This document shows positions 1 to 10,766 of a DNA stretch of 64,000 bases, in pieces (position 1 is the stretch's first letter; every line of letters begins with the position of its first letter). Origin of the DNA: Hormiphora californensis (Eukaryota > Ctenophora > Tentaculata > Cydippida > Pleurobrachiidae); contig CM035358.1 in assembly GCA_020137815.1 (NCBI GenBank), positions 5,864,466 through 5,928,465 on the forward strand. Reading direction: 5' to 3'. The notes under the pieces are model-generated. The model saw nothing but the letters and a program-made list of their open reading frames with translations, was not told the origin of the DNA and did not search any database. A program made the translations under genes and the position numbers.

Positions 1-80
1 CTTAGTAATACTGGTCCCTGATTGGCTGATAACCAGTCACGTGACCTAATAACGAGTTCTGATTGGTTGTTTACTTGTAT
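1..80 (+). mobile_element. Truncated hAT-type MITE core (family A)
   Basis: The core of the 109-bp MITE seen complete at 18721-18829, from ACTGGTCCCTG to TTGTTTACTTG. The CAGGAACCGACC terminal repeats are missing on both sides. It lies in the intron just upstream of the first visible TM9SF exon and keeps the two CCAAT boxes and the central CACGTG. Confidence 0.85.
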
Positions 81-95
81 AATCATCCTGTATAG

Positions 96-3000
96 GGTCC
101 AAAAGAGGGCATATCTCATTATCATGAAACACTTGGGGAGAATATTCTTGGCGTGGAGCTTGCCTTCAGTGGTCTGGACATCAAATTCAGAAGTAAGTGG
201 TAGGGGTGTATGTGATGTTTAGTTGTATGTGATGTCAAACCACTTAACTCTACCTAGATCTGAAGATCTATTTATCTCTTACTTCGCAAGCTGTTTCATC
301 GGTGTTTTTCTAAACCCTCCCGCCCTGACCACTCCCTTTTCTAAACCTCCCTCCCTCCTCTAACCTCTCTCCCCTTTCCGCAGTGGACACGCACAACACA
401 GTGTACTGCACCAAGACCCTCCCTCCCTCCCCTAACCACTCCCTAAACCCTCCCTCCCTCCTCTAACCTCTCTCCCCTTCCCTCAGTGGACACGCACAAC
501 ACAGTGTACTGCACCAAGACCCTCTCTAAAAAGGATGTTGGGTTGTTTGTGTATGCCATTAAGAACCACTATTGGTACCAGATGTATCTGGATGATCTGC
601 CAGTCTGGGCAATCGTCGGAGAGGAGGTTGAGAATGAATTCTTTGTCTGGACTCACAGGTACACTAACCTGGCAGTGAAATATAGTTGGTTGCCTATAGC
701 AACTACTAGTATAGATATTAGGTACTAGTAGTTGCTATAGGCAACTATATGCCAGTGTGGGCAATCGTCGGAGAGGAGGTGGAGAATGAATTCTTTGTCT
801 GGACTCACAGGTATATGGTCATTTTTTTTTTAACTTGTGCAACTACCAAATTTTTTCAAATGATCATAGCAAAATAGCTGTGGCCACTGGAAATTTACTC
901 AGCACCTCAAAAAATCGAGAAATATTAAAAGTTCAATTTAGTGAAAGAACGGAGTCTCTAGCTTACTCCAGTGAGGTGCTATAGCATTTCTACGCCGTGA
1001 GGTGCTATCGTGAGGTGCCCCCGATTTGTAGAAATACCGTTTGATCAAAAATCTCCAAACTTTCAGAAATGGTGGGGATATTTCTCACTCATCAGATGAG
1101 GTGAAAACCATGGAAAAATTTACTCATTTGGTGAGGTGCAAGCCGATTTTAGAGCTAAAAGTTTACTCACTAGGGGTCAAATGAGTAAATAAAGAATTGA
1201 AACTTGGCATAAAGCAAGATTAGACAATTTCCCTCCTGATTTACCTAAAATTTGCCCTAAAAATTACTCAGCGAGTGAGGTGCAGACCCTCAAAAAATGA
1301 CATATTTTACCTACTTCTCCAGTGCACCTCACAGGTTGAGCAATGACCTTGGAATCGATTAGGTAGTGTTTGGGGATGTCATATGAGCAAATTAAGGCCA
1401 CTTTTAGAACTATATACTCACTGAGTGAGGTGCAATTAGCGTTTGAAGAAAATACAGTTTTTTGGGTGCACCTCACTCATTGAGCAAAATTTTTGGAACT
1501 TTTTTGGTACAAATGATGGTTTTGAGTCTACTGCAAGTATCTAGCTAGGAAAAGTCGTGAAACGTGAGGTGCTACGGGCTTAAAAGTAGCTGTAAGTATA
1601 CAGTGTAACTTTAAACACCGGTTGCACCTCATAGATTGAGTAAGTTTGCTTACATATTTTAAAGGTGTTTATATTGGACATTTTTCAGCATATTTTCGAA
1701 AATTTTAGGAAAAAATATTAAAATTTGACGGAATGGCACACGCTTTTGCAAACATGGTCACCGGCACCTCACGAGATGAGTTTTTAATTTATTTTGCCTG
1801 TAAATCTATTCCCTATACACTTTTACACATAATATTCGTTGGAAAATAATATTTTTTGACAAAAACTATGATAAAAGTCGAAAAAACTGAACTTATGTCA
1901 TTTTCGGAAAAAATTTTGCACAAGTTAAAAAAAAAATGACCATATGGTCAATCTATAGTTAGTTACTATGGGCAACCAACTGTTTCACTGCCAGTTTCTG
2001 CTGTGGTGTGGTTACATCATGTCATTGATCTGATGCTTCTCAAATCTGTAATACCCCTCCCCTGATGATCTGTAATACCCCCTCGCCTCCCAATTGGGCC
2101 TAATATGTAATACCCCCTCGGCCCTCCCCCAATAAGTTACTACCCCCTCCCTCTCGTATTACAGGAAGCTAGAGATAGGTTACAACAATGATCGAATAGT
2201 GGATGTATCCATGTCAATCGAAAAGAAGGTTCCAGTGACACCAGACACAGAACTTGAGTTTAGTTATGAAGTGATATGGCAACCCACTGAGACGCACTAT
2301 GAGAAACGATTTGAGAAATATCTTGATGCCTCATTCTTCAAACACAAGGTATTTCACGACGCTTTTTGCAGTTATTTTACTATTTTTGACCTCCACCTTT
2401 TTTTCACTGTGTTCCCTCACAGCTACTACCCTATCTCGTTTTCAACAACCCCCACCCCTCCAGATTCACTGGTCTCTTCTAACACTCCCCCTCCCTAGAT
2501 TCACTGGTTTAGTATCTACTAACACTCCCCCTCCCTAGATTCACTGGTTCAGTATCTTCTAACACTCTCAACCCCCCCCCCTCTCAGATTCACTGGTTTA
2601 GTATCTTCAACTCCTTTATGATGGTTATATTCCTGGTGGGACTGGTAGCCATGATCCTTATGAGGACACTGAGGAAGGATTACCAGAGGTAAAAACACAA
2701 TTACACTCGAGACACAATTCTGAAATTGTTCTCCGTCTTGTACCCCTTTAATTCTGTGTTGGTATTACATAATTGCATGGTTACTACTTACGTTATAACT
2801 TATAACCTACAAGTTATTTCCTAGCCAATATCTTACTTTAAACTAACTTGTTCACACTCTCTGTGCAGGTACAGTAAACACTGGTCCCTGATTGGCTGAT
2901 AACCAGTCACGTGACCTAAATAACGAGTTTTGATTGGTTGTTTACTTTAAACTAACTCTCTCTCTGTACAGGTACAGCAAAGATGAGGAATTGGACGACA

Positions 3001-4777
3001 TTGAGAAAGATCTGGGAGACGAATACGGATGGAAACAGGTTAGTTGCATCAGAAATTAAGGAGGGTTACACCCTTTTCAGTATCATCATATATCCCAAGC
3101 TTTGCCTTATTCATTATTGCCCCACACTCTCACTCCGACAAACCCAAGTTAATTGACCCGTTGCATAATTAATTGCATAACAACTCTCCCCCTCCTCAGA
3201 TTCATGGGGACGTGTTCAGGCCCGCCTCCAGCAGTTTCCTTTTCTCCACCCTAGTTGGTACAGGGTGTCAACTCTGTTTCTCGGCTCTCATTCTTATCAT
3301 GTTAGCTGTTATGGAGAAACTGTGGACTGAGAGGGGCAGTATTCTGACTACAGCCATCTTTGTTTATGCGTCAACTTCACCCGTTAATGGGTCAGTAAAT
3401 ATTATTGGCATTTAGGGCAACATTACGATTTAGGGGCTCAGATTTAGGGATTGAGAAATGAGATGTGTCATAGTAAAGTTACAGAACACCTCCGGCCTGC
3501 AGCACTCATGTGCAGTCCTAACTGTTGGCTCCTTAGATCTGTGCATTATAAACTGACAGTGGTTGAGTCCACTCATAGTGCTATGTTAACGAGGTCTGAG
3601 CTCGTGTCAAATGATATTTAAATCACCGCTATATTTTATTCAACAACAACAACTATTTTATTCAGTTACGTTGGTGGAGCGCTCTACTCTCAGCTTGGTG
3701 GTAAGAGGTGGATCAGACAAAGTCTCTTTGGAGCCAGCTTCTTCCCCGGTCTAGTGTGCAGTACTTCTTTCTTTGTTAATTTCATTGCAATCAGCTACCA
3801 CAGCGCCAAGGCCATCCCGTTTACTAGCATGGTGAGTGAAATTAATTAGTTACTAATTAAGTTAATTAAGTTAATTAATTAATTAATTAATTAATTAGTA
3901 ATTACTAGTTAATTAGTAGCAGGGAAGAGCTAAGGTTACTGGTCAGTACTATCCCGATGAGTATTCCATTGTGTCACAGTAGTGTTATAATAGGTTTGGA
4001 GATGGGTGAGAGGGACGATCTAAAAATAGAAAATTAGGTAGGTGCGAAAAGTATGAGAGGATGAGATTAGTTAAAATATAGTTATAATATTGATTTTAGG
4101 AGGCATTGTACTAACTAGAGAGGCTTTTAGTGTGAGACTTTTCTAAAAAGAGACACATGTGTTTCTAGGAATGAGAAATAAGGAGGTGGGTGAGAGGGAC
4201 AATCTAAAAATAGATCTAGGAATTACTTGCCTGGCTAGACTGTGTTTCGGGCGCCCCGCACAAATGTAAAGGGAGAGTTAGAACATAACAAGGAATTACA
4301 AATACTGGAAAGTAGAATTATTCTGGAAAGTAACTACAATTTGACATCACATTTCAGATTGCGATTGCTGCAATTTGTCTCTTCATTGTACTACCCTTAA
4401 CAATGATTGGAACCAGCTTTGGAAAGAACATCTCTGGAGCTCTTGAACCACCTTGTAGGATCAATCCGGTATGTGTGTAACATGTGTGTGTAACATGTGT
4501 GTGTAACATGTGTGTGTGTGTGTGTGTACCATCTAACATGTGTATTTAACATGGACATTTATCACGTAACGTGTAAGATGTACATATGTGTAAGATGTAA
4601 CATGTAATTATGTATCACATCTTCTGTTGCGTTTCCTTCATTCGGTGATTTATTGTTTTGATTTCTTTGAACTCTCCTACTACACCCCGACATTTTCCTG
4701 AGAAATTCTAACGCTTCAGCATCATGTTTACACACACACACGTTAACATGTACTTGCTTGCTAGCAGCAATTGCTAC

Positions 4778-4808
<31 letters not shown>

Positions 4809-6835
4809 CTGCTTATACACTTGTTCCATGGGCAGATTTACGCCGCAGATTTACGCCTTGTGCATACGTTGGGCCTGATAATAAAAGGCGTAATTCAGCC
4901 TAAATTTTGCCGAATTCTGCCCATGGAACAAGGGTGTAACACCCTACTGGTTAATCCTGGTTAATCCTCTCCATTTCACCGTTCATCCATTCCACTTTCA
5001 CAACTCTCATTTCCACAGTTGTATAAAATTTCCCCCTTCATTTTTCACTACGATATCGATGATCTTATATATATTGCCCCCTCTCTCTGCAGGTTCCAAG
5101 ACAGATCCCTGAGAAACGATGGTTCATGGAGCCTCGATTTATCGCATTAGCTGGGGGAGTTCTACCGTTTGGTAGTGTCTTCATTGAAATGTAAGAATTT
5201 TCACTTTCATATATGGTCAATATTATGACCTCATATGTCCATATATGGTCAATTTTATGACCTCATATGCCCATATATGGTCAATATTATGACCTCATAT
5301 GCCCATATATGGTCAATATTATGTCCCACATGCCCATATTATATGGCTCTATATTTCAGGTACTTCATCTTCACCTCGTTCTGGGCGTACAAGATTTACT
5401 ATGTGTATGGTTTCATGTTGTTGGTGTACGCGATCCTGGCGATAGTTACTATCTGTGTAACCATTGTGTGTATCTACTTCTTACTAAACAGTGAAGATTA
5501 CCGCTGGTAAGGGCCAAGGGGGATTTATGCGGGGGATTTATCATGTTCTAATCCTTTTTACTTGCCTCGACCCTGTTTCACCACGCCCCGCATGGCGAAA
5601 CTCTTTTACAAATGTAAGGGAGGGTAAGAACATTTTTTACGCAAAAAGAATAAAACAAAGCGAGGGGTGTAGCACATATGGTTGAGAGGTACATTTACGT
5701 ACAACTGTACAGACGTAGAGGGAGGGGCGAGATGTCTCAATCACCTTCCCTGACCTCTCAATACTTCAATACCTCCCCTGCACTCTCTCACACACCCTCC
5801 CTCTCTCCCCTACACTCTCTCACCCTCCCTCTTACTTCTCCAGGCAGTGGACTAGTTTCATCAGCGCAGCATCAACCGGTTTCTACATCTACCTCTACGC
5901 AGTCTACTACTTTATCTTCAAAACCAAGTAATGCAGCTAGAAAATAACAAGTAATACTATACACAGGTGTGTCTTGTGAATACATTACACACAGGATTAC
6001 TGCAGCTGAAGTGTGTATTGCTCAGACGTGGCAGGAGCTGCATTGTAAACTTGATGTAACGCGCGAGACACAATTCTCCGGTGTACGTCTACCGGTTTGG
6101 CGCGTTCACGGACCATCCCGCGCGATGAGGCCTAGATTTCTAGGGGCTTCATAATTAAATGTACATGAGAGTTATACATTGCATGTATACAGATGTATAC
6201 ATGTGATAAATAGTTTGTTATTTTCAGGATGTATGGCTTGTTCCAGACCGTATTCTACTTCGCCAACATGTTTATATTCAGTATAGGATTCGCCATCATG
6301 TGTGGTAAGTGAAAGAGGTAATCTGTGAGTAATACTGATTAATGGGGTCTATTCTAGACCCAAATTCCCACTACCGCTGAAATTACAAGACTCAAAACTG
6401 ATGTGAATACAGTATAAGTCAAGGCTCTCATATTGAATCTTTATAATGGTTGAGAATTGAGTTTACGTAACGTGTGTAGAAAATCCATTATCGTAATGTA
6501 ACTTCTTTTCTCTCTCTTTATCTCTTTCTATCCATCTATCTACTGCTGCAGCAGTAGTAATTAGTATTATGTCATTATATCTCTGCCTGACTTTCTCTCT
6601 CTACTACTAATTCATCTCTAGTCTCTACCCCTTCAGGACTCTCTCTGCCTGACTGTCTGATCTATCTATCATCTCTATCTCTTCTAATTCATCTCTTCTC
6701 CTTCCAAATCATCTCTAACCCTTCTAAATCTTTTCTACTTCCTTCTAATTCATCTCTACTCCTTCAGGAACAATTGGATACATTGCGTGCCGGATATTCG
6801 TCTACAAGATCTATGCTACAGTAAAAATCGACTAA
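96..6835 (+). CDS. TM9SF3: TM9SF3-like nonaspanin, 13 exons visible, 5' end missing
   Basis: Multi-pass membrane protein of the transmembrane-9 superfamily, which acts in Golgi and endosomal membranes. Exons: 96-192, 487-658, 2165-2348, 2588-2688, 2972-3038, 3200-3390, 3666-3831, 4358-4468, 5093-5190, 5360-5506, 5844-5927, 6228-6304, 6768-6835. All have AG/GT borders and joining phases agree throughout. Recognisable family segments in order are [23 protein letters not shown] (luminal domain), [15 protein letters not shown] (first TM), [62 protein letters not shown]. The C-terminus ...VKID matches the acidic-ended, COPI-binding tail of TM9SF3 rather than TM9SF1, 2 or 4. The signal peptide and first ~60 residues lie outside the window. 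Several exon edges are duplicated (see findings), and introns carry MITEs and a 1.1-kb element. Confidence 0.95.
384..420 (+). pseudogene. Duplicated start of TM9SF exon 2 (pseudo-exon with acceptor)
   Basis: About 37 bp, preceded by a pyrimidine tract and CAG, repeats the first bases of the real exon at 487. The copied tract (CTAACCTCTCTCCCC) is included. It runs into C-rich sequence instead of the rest of the exon, so it cannot encode the domain, but it offers a second acceptor. Confidence 0.85.
669..750. repeat. Hairpin MITE remnant in TM9SF intron
   Basis: GTTGCCTATAGCAACTACTA is followed ~20 bp later by its inverse complement. A diverged inverted copy of the flank (GGCAACCAACT...TCACTGCCAG) lies at 1955-2002, so this may be the end of a larger inverted-repeat element. 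Confidence 0.6.
751..810 (+). pseudogene. Duplicated 3' end of TM9SF exon 2 with donor site
   Basis: Near-identical copy of 600-658 ([19 protein letters not shown] plus GT donor). It is separated from the real exon end by the hairpin at 669-750. It keeps a GT donor but has no acceptor of its own. Confidence 0.85.
816..1942. mobile_element. 1.1-kb non-autonomous DNA transposon with TA target site
   Basis: Terminal inverted repeats of ~27 bp (TGGTCATTTTTTTTTT... and its inverse ending ...AATGACCA) are flanked by TA dinucleotides, as in Tc1/mariner-type elements. No transposase frame is present. The interior holds about a dozen copies of GTGAGGTGC or its complement GCACCTCAC, usually near ACTCA/TGAGT. 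It sits directly behind the duplicated exon-2 donor. Confidence 0.7.
2461..2590 (+). repeat. Array of four splice acceptors before TM9SF exon 4
   Basis: The acceptor plus first bases of exon 4 (AG|ATTCACTGGTTTAGTATCTTC) occurs at 2464, 2499, 2539 and 2588, each with its own pyrimidine tract. Only the last continues into coding sequence. The first three soon reach TAACACT followed by C-rich sequence. Confidence 0.9.
2834..2985 (+). mobile_element. Truncated family-A MITE between duplicated exon-5 acceptors
   Basis: The MITE core (about 2879-2946) lacks both terminal repeats. It is flanked by ~42-bp imperfect direct repeats (2834-2878 and 2943-2982) that contain intron sequence, the CAG acceptor and the first exon bases GTACAG(T/C)AAA. 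The downstream copy is the functional exon 5. Confidence 0.85.
3845..3915. repeat. TTAA-rich simple repeat
   Basis: Runs of TTAATTAA in the intron after TM9SF exon 7. No other signal is visible. Confidence 0.8.
4470..4540. repeat. GT-rich microsatellite
   Basis: Repeated TGTGTGTAACA units followed by (TG)n right after the donor of TM9SF exon 8. Confidence 0.85.
4784..4935. mobile_element. AT microsatellite and short MITE with inverted ends
   Basis: (AT)n at 4784-4808. It is followed by a ~115-bp element with inverted ends CTTGTTCCATGGGCAGA (4819) and TCTGCCCATGGAACAAG (4915-4932). Intronic in TM9SF. Confidence 0.65.
5205..5345. repeat. Tandem repeat of ~32 bp in TM9SF intron
   Basis: CATATATGGTCAATATTATGACCTCATATG-type units repeat about four times before the acceptor of exon 10. 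The resulting open frames are intronic artefacts. Confidence 0.8.
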
Positions 6836-7150
6836 AAACACATTAGTTTATTAGAAACTGAAGAGAAAATACAATCAGAAAGCTACATTACCTTGGCAGA
6901 AAGTGGTCGCTGTAGTAGTAGTACAGTGTGTAAATACACAGGACAATAGCGGTATAATACAGATCTCTATATGAGAGTCCTAGAGTGATGTAACATATTA
7001 TATCGGTTATATTTCCATTTGGGGGTAAAACATTGCATGCAGAAGGATGTTATTATTACACAATCTATCTCTCTCTCTCTAAATGGTATTCAGGAATGGT
7101 TCTATCATGTGGGCCTCGTGGGTAGAAACAACAGTCACACAGGTGTTTGG

Positions 7151-7259
7151 TAGGAACCGACCGACACAAGTAAACAACCAATCAGAACTCGTTATTTAGG
7201 TCACGTGACTGGTTGTCAGCCAATCAGGGACCAGTATTTCCTGATTCGGTCGGTTCATG
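7151..7259 (-). mobile_element. Complete 109-bp hAT-type MITE, family A
   Basis: Ends TAGGAACCGACCGA and TCGGTCGGTTCATG, flanked by an exact 8-bp duplication GTGTTTGG (7143-7150, 7260-7267). The 8-bp duplication and CAGG-type ends fit the hAT superfamily. Downstream of the TM9SF stop codon. Confidence 0.9.
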
Positions 7260-7267
7260 GTGTTTGG

Positions 7268-8321
7268 TATTTATTTTAGTTTTTGTTTTTGTGATGGCAG
7301 TGAATAATATGTATTACGGTTACACGTGGTGTGTGTAATGTGTGTGCGTTTACACGCATGTGTTTTTCAAGCGTGATCGTGTTACATGAGTGTCGCTAAA
7401 TTCTGTTGAACCCATGTACCGATGTTTTACTCACCCTCCCCAGTATTTATGCCCCTCTATCTAGTGTTACTCAATCCCTCTAGCTCTCCCGACTCCCAAC
7501 TTAATCACTAATTCTCTCTGTTTTTACTCTCAGAACGACAGAACCTTCCCCATTACACCCCTGCCTCCCTCTCATCTTCCCCTTGATATTTCCCAACCTC
7601 CCTGATATATTCATCATTCCAACTTATAACCAACTCTTTCTCTCCCATTATAGCATGGCAGTATGACACGGTGTAACTACTGGTGATGAGTAGTACCGAT
7701 AGTATGTTGTTTACTTTAGAGAGCACGTGACAAAGGTGCTTGTTATTGGTACGTACATAATTACACATCGATAATTTCTAAATATATTATAAAACAGTTA
7801 CAAAATAATTAAAAAACGTTCCAACAGTTTTATTAACCAAACTCCGGTCCAATATACATTCAACACTAAGCCTAGCTAATCCCATTTTTATTAATATGAT
7901 AAAAACTTTGATAATAATTTTGGTTTGAAAAGATAGAGATAAAAACATCACATTTGTAATTAACAAAATCTGATTTTTTGAAGTTGTTGCCCTAAACTCG
8001 TTATTTATCGATATTTATATCTTTTTGACGTGCACACCACACGTTAACATGTCATAGGTGCACCAAAAAACGAGTAGACTAGGGGGGGGGGGGGCTGGGC
8101 AACTTCAAAAAATCCGACTTTAGTAATAAACTAACCAAAAACTAAAAAGGCATATACATGACAAGTAAGTTCAGCATTAGCATCTTTTTATTTCTTGGTA
8201 AAGTTCAAAACGTCTATTAGTACTTCATATTTCTCTCTCTCTTTCCCTCTCTTTCTTTCTTCCTCTAAAAAAAGGGCGGTATGATATATACATTAAATAG
8301 TTCATTGTTCATTTACACATG
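7268..8321. other. Intergenic, no gene seen
   Basis: AT-rich sequence between the convergent TM9SF and flavocytochrome genes. It contains a (G)n run near 8083-8093 and a CT-rich stretch at 8231-8265. I see no coding exon or RNA gene here. Confidence 0.6.
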
Positions 8322-10754
8322 CTACCTAAACACCATGCTAGTCCCGACTCTCTGCAACATAAACCCTACCGGCTCATCATCACCCTCACTATCAGACACA
8401 AAATCAGAATCTCCACTACTCTCATCCACCACCATCTCACTCTTATGGTCCACCCTAACCGTCCTTTTCTCGCCCTCGCCTCCTGGACTCTCCTCTGCTA
8501 TGGGAGTTCCCATTTCCAACTGCGGTAACTCTGGTATCGTACTCTCAAAGTTTAGCGACCCTCGAGAGTTGTAGATGTATTTCCCGATCTGGGTAACAGA
8601 AGTTGTGACTCGGTTCGCGATCACGGTCGCTCTCTCCGCCACTATTCGGAGCGGGTTCTTGTAGATGTTGGTCGTGCCCCGGCCATAGTACCCCGTGCAT
8701 TTGTTCTTCTTACAGGCCGCCGAAACAGCCTTCCTGACCTGCCAAGAGCCCTGGAAAAACACCTGAGACCCGAGAGGGATCTCGGTCTCGAAATCAATCC
8801 TTCCCACCGTGTACCGGACTATATCAGGGTGGTTGTTCTGCTTCCGATAGGTTGACTCCACTTTCCCATTAGTGTGAGCGGATCTGATTCTTACAGCAGA
8901 GTCTGTGTTTGACATGAGAATCTTTAGATGAGTGTCTCCATTTGTAACAAATTTATCCACCATCCACCTCGCCCAATTAAACAGGGTGTTATCCCGTGTG
9001 GAGTAAATGATGACCAGTGGTTTGTCACCCGAGAAATTGTACTGCATGGCGTCCAACAAGTAGTTGATACCCGACCCGGTTCCTATTAGTACCACTGTAC
9101 CAGTGTTGGTGTGGACTGCCCGACTGAAGTTCCCCAGACAAGAGTGTAGCACTCCGAGGGGCAGACAGGAGCAGCTCCCATCACAGGGGAGAGTCTCATT
9201 TTGGGCATGTGTTATCAAGTCAGACATCTCTCCCTGGTAGGGACCGTAGGTGTCTAGCAGGATGGAATTAGCGGGGGTGTCCATGATTCGACCAGTATGG
9301 GACACCCTGTCCTTACCGCCCAGGGGATATTTCCTAGAATTCCGAAATACTTTTACCACAATACCAGTCGTCCATTCCCCGGCTAGACCGCCCAGGTTGG
9401 TGCCACGTCGGTTCTGGAAAGCGGTGAAAGGATGAGGGTTCTCAGACACGGAGCTGTCCCTCATTTTTAGGTAGAAGTTGGGTCCTAGAGTCTTACTGAA
9501 GTGTGACCCTGCATTCCACAGCAACACCATGTACTCACTGCCCAGTTTAACTCGATGGAACCTCCTCAATGGGACGTGGTTCCAGAAACTAAACACGATC
9601 TTATCAATGATCCACACCACAAACACGGGGATATTGAGGAGGATTGAGTGAGGGTGGGTGTGCCGCCGGACTATATCGATACAGAATATAGCAGCCATAA
9701 CCCGGTGTACGTGTATGGCAACGTGCCATTTTCTACGGTACCAAAAATAGGACAGGGGTAGGAGAACTCCAAATATAAATGTCATTTCGATGATCCTAAA
9801 GGCATCATCATATTGTAAACTTATCATCTCATTTGCCGCATCAGCATCTTTAAAACCAGGCGGTTTCCGTTCTGATAAAGGCCACTCTAGTGTTCCCAAC
9901 AGCACCTGAACAGCATATCCGTCCACCAGACAGGGCAACAAGATACTCCACACGTGCAACAACATCATTACCACGAGTATCAGCCCATTGACCACATGTA
10001 ATCTGATGTTAGCATTGACAATGTTACTGCAATCCAAGAGATATTTTGCGATCCAGCTGGTTGCCAGGTAACTCTCCACAACTCTTAGCCGCACTAACAA
10101 CAACAGGTTAAGTGTGACTATGGAGTATCGCCCTGATACCCTCGCACAAATGTCGTAGAACTGAACCGACCACGGGCCATCCATTATACCATCGATCTTA
10201 TCACTTCCCGCTGACCCACTGCCAATTTTAAAAGTGTTTTGTCGGGGCCAGGCGTTCCAAACAAACCTATCAGCAATGGCTATCCCCGCAATAACCACAT
10301 GTAAAACCCACACAAACAGCTCATAAGTGATAAAAGGTGCGTTCCGTCTCCCCAGAGTAGTCACAACCTCCTCCCCTGATCCTCCGTTTATACCGGCTGT
10401 CTCTACTGCGAACATTTCATCCCACAGTATCTCCTCATCCTTGGTATCGGTATCAGGGGTATCGATACCCCTCTCCCTCCCGTGGACCGTGAGTTTCCTT
10501 CTCCCGGGGGTTGGAGTTGCTGCTCCACCGCTACCAGGTGTATTGGTGTTCGGGATGATAAGGGTCCCGGGACGACGGACGGGGGCCGGGGTGGTGGTGG
10601 CTGTTGTGGTGTTCGGGATGATTAATGTCCCGGGGCGACGGACTGGGCTAGTGGTTGGGATAGAGAGGGTCCCAGGACGGCGAGTGGTGGGGGTGGTTGG
10701 GATAGAGTGGGTCCCAGGACGGTGGGTGGTGGGCGTGCCGCCATCAGGTGACAT
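8322..10754 (-). CDS. Intronless ferric-reductase/NOX-like flavocytochrome, 810 aa
   Basis: Predicted membrane oxidoreductase passing electrons from NAD(P)H through FAD and haems. Residues ~1-90 are Thr/Pro-rich with about five copies of RRPGT(L/H)(I/S)IP. From ~145 to ~400 are several hydrophobic segments. One contains a histidine pair with 13 residues between (RLHVVNG...LLHVW, ~255-270) and another is histidine-rich (HVHRV...RRHTH), as expected for haem ligands. NPHPFT (~440) is the FAD-binding HPFT motif of NOX/FRE proteins. VLIGTGSGINYLL (~557) is the glycine-rich nucleotide-binding loop. FFQGSWQV (~690) is near the usual C-terminal NAD(P) motif, followed by an acidic tail. No EF-hands are seen. 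A single uninterrupted frame is unlike the intron-rich neighbours. It could be a plain ferric reductase, a NOX relative or a TmpA-type protein; the substrate is unknown. Confidence 0.85.
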   Translation of the reverse strand: MSPDGGTPTTHRPGTHSIPTTPTTRRPGTLSIPTTSPVRRPGTLIIPNTTTATTTPAPVRRPGTLIIPNTNTPGSGGAATPTPGRRKLTVHGRERGIDTPDTDTKDEEILWDEMFAVETAGINGGSGEEVVTTLGRRNAPFITYELFVWVLHVVIAGIAIADRFVWNAWPRQNTFKIGSGSAGSDKIDGIMDGPWSVQFYDICARVSGRYSIVTLNLLLLVRLRVVESYLATSWIAKYLLDCSNIVNANIRLHVVNGLILVVMMLLHVWSILLPCLVDGYAVQVLLGTLEWPLSERKPPGFKDADAANEMISLQYDDAFRIIEMTFIFGVLLPLSYFWYRRKWHVAIHVHRVMAAIFCIDIVRRHTHPHSILLNIPVFVVWIIDKIVFSFWNHVPLRRFHRVKLGSEYMVLLWNAGSHFSKTLGPNFYLKMRDSSVSENPHPFTAFQNRRGTNLGGLAGEWTTGIVVKVFRNSRKYPLGGKDRVSHTGRIMDTPANSILLDTYGPYQGEMSDLITHAQNETLPCDGSCSCLPLGVLHSCLGNFSRAVHTNTGTVVLIGTGSGINYLLDAMQYNFSGDKPLVIIYSTRDNTLFNWARWMVDKFVTNGDTHLKILMSNTDSAVRIRSAHTNGKVESTYRKQNNHPDIVRYTVGRIDFETEIPLGSQVFFQGSWQVRKAVSAACKKNKCTGYYGRGTTNIYKNPLRIVAERATVIANRVTTSVTQIGKYIYNSRGSLNFESTIPELPQLEMGTPIAEESPGGEGEKRTVRVDHKSEMVVDESSGDSDFVSDSEGDDEPVGFMLQRVGTSMVFR

Positions 10755-10766
10755 AGGGAGGAGCTA

